Below are positions 6,113 to 6,177 of a stretch of 6,177 nucleotides of DNA, piece after piece. A program made the translations under genes and the position numbers. Positions within the stretch are counted from its first letter, which is position 1. Every line of letters begins with the position of its first letter. Source of the DNA: an uncultured Lachnospiraceae bacterium (GTDB lineage Bacteria; Bacillota; Clostridia; Lachnospirales; Lachnospiraceae); assembly GCA_905236365.1 (NCBI GenBank), contig CAJOPP010000107.1:1-6177 (forward strand). The letters are read 5' to 3'. Below the pieces are notes generated by a model that was given only the letters and a program-made list of their open reading frames with translations, was not told where the DNA came from and made no database searches.

Positions 6113-6140
6113 ATTATACCACCTGTTTTTTATTTTGCAA
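6113..6140 (-). promoter_or_regulatory. Candidate distal promoter with extended -10
   Basis: On the minus strand TTGCAA (6135-6140) is followed after 16 bases by TATAAT (6113-6118). TG is placed one base before it, a good extended -10 (TGGTATAAT). Transcription would start near 6106 and run through a leader of about 190 bases before cheX. This is the best-looking promoter in the window by sequence. Whether it serves cheX-guaB, a small RNA, or both cannot be decided from the sequence. Confidence 0.55.
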
Positions 6141-6177
6141 ATCTTTTTTCATTCAAATTACCTATTTTTTCTTTCCC

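Noticed and set aside
6116..6154. Twelve-codon minus-strand frame (MKKDLQNKKQVV) near the right edge
   Set aside because: Its ribosome binding site is weak, its stop codon lies within the promoter-like TATAAT, and its length is within chance expectation.

Overview
The window looks like ordinary chromosome from a low-GC Gram-positive bacterium of the class Clostridia, most likely a gut-type member of the Lachnospiraceae. The reasons are the A+T-rich intergenic DNA, AAAGG/GAGG-type ribosome binding sites, a Gram-positive lipoprotein signal on a beta-glucan-degrading glycoside hydrolase, a CheX-type phosphatase, and a type 2 ArgC. The family assignment is an inference from gene content, not from a marker gene. 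All four genes are complete and lie on the minus strand, so the map reads right to left.

From the right edge: 5918-6177 is an A+T-rich leader with two promoter-like sites, a 10-bp perfect hairpin and a short direct repeat. It feeds a CheX-family chemotaxis phosphatase (5441-5917). Thirty bases later comes guaB, encoding IMP dehydrogenase (3959-5410), with no promoter visible in the gap, so cheX-guaB is probably one transcript. That transcript ends at a hairpin terminator (3872-3901). Next is an 840-residue lipoprotein exo-beta-glucosidase of family GH3 with a C-terminal beta-sandwich sugar-binding module (1220-3742). A 186-base gap with nested inverted repeats and a credible promoter then leads to argC (86-1033), the arginine-pathway reductase. 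The last 85 bases hold no convincing gene.

The genes do not form a single pathway. cheX is signal transduction (CheY-P dephosphorylation), guaB commits IMP to guanine nucleotides, the GH3 enzyme releases glucose from beta-glucans at the cell surface, and argC makes N-acetylglutamate semialdehyde for arginine. Two start sites are better placed downstream of the longest reading frame: argC at 1033 and cheX at 5917.

I see no mobile element, CRISPR array, tRNA, rRNA, recognisable riboswitch or evident new system. The parts worth a second look are non-coding: a 13-base repeat on both sides of argC, the nested inverted repeats between the GH3 gene and argC, and the leader upstream of cheX-guaB.
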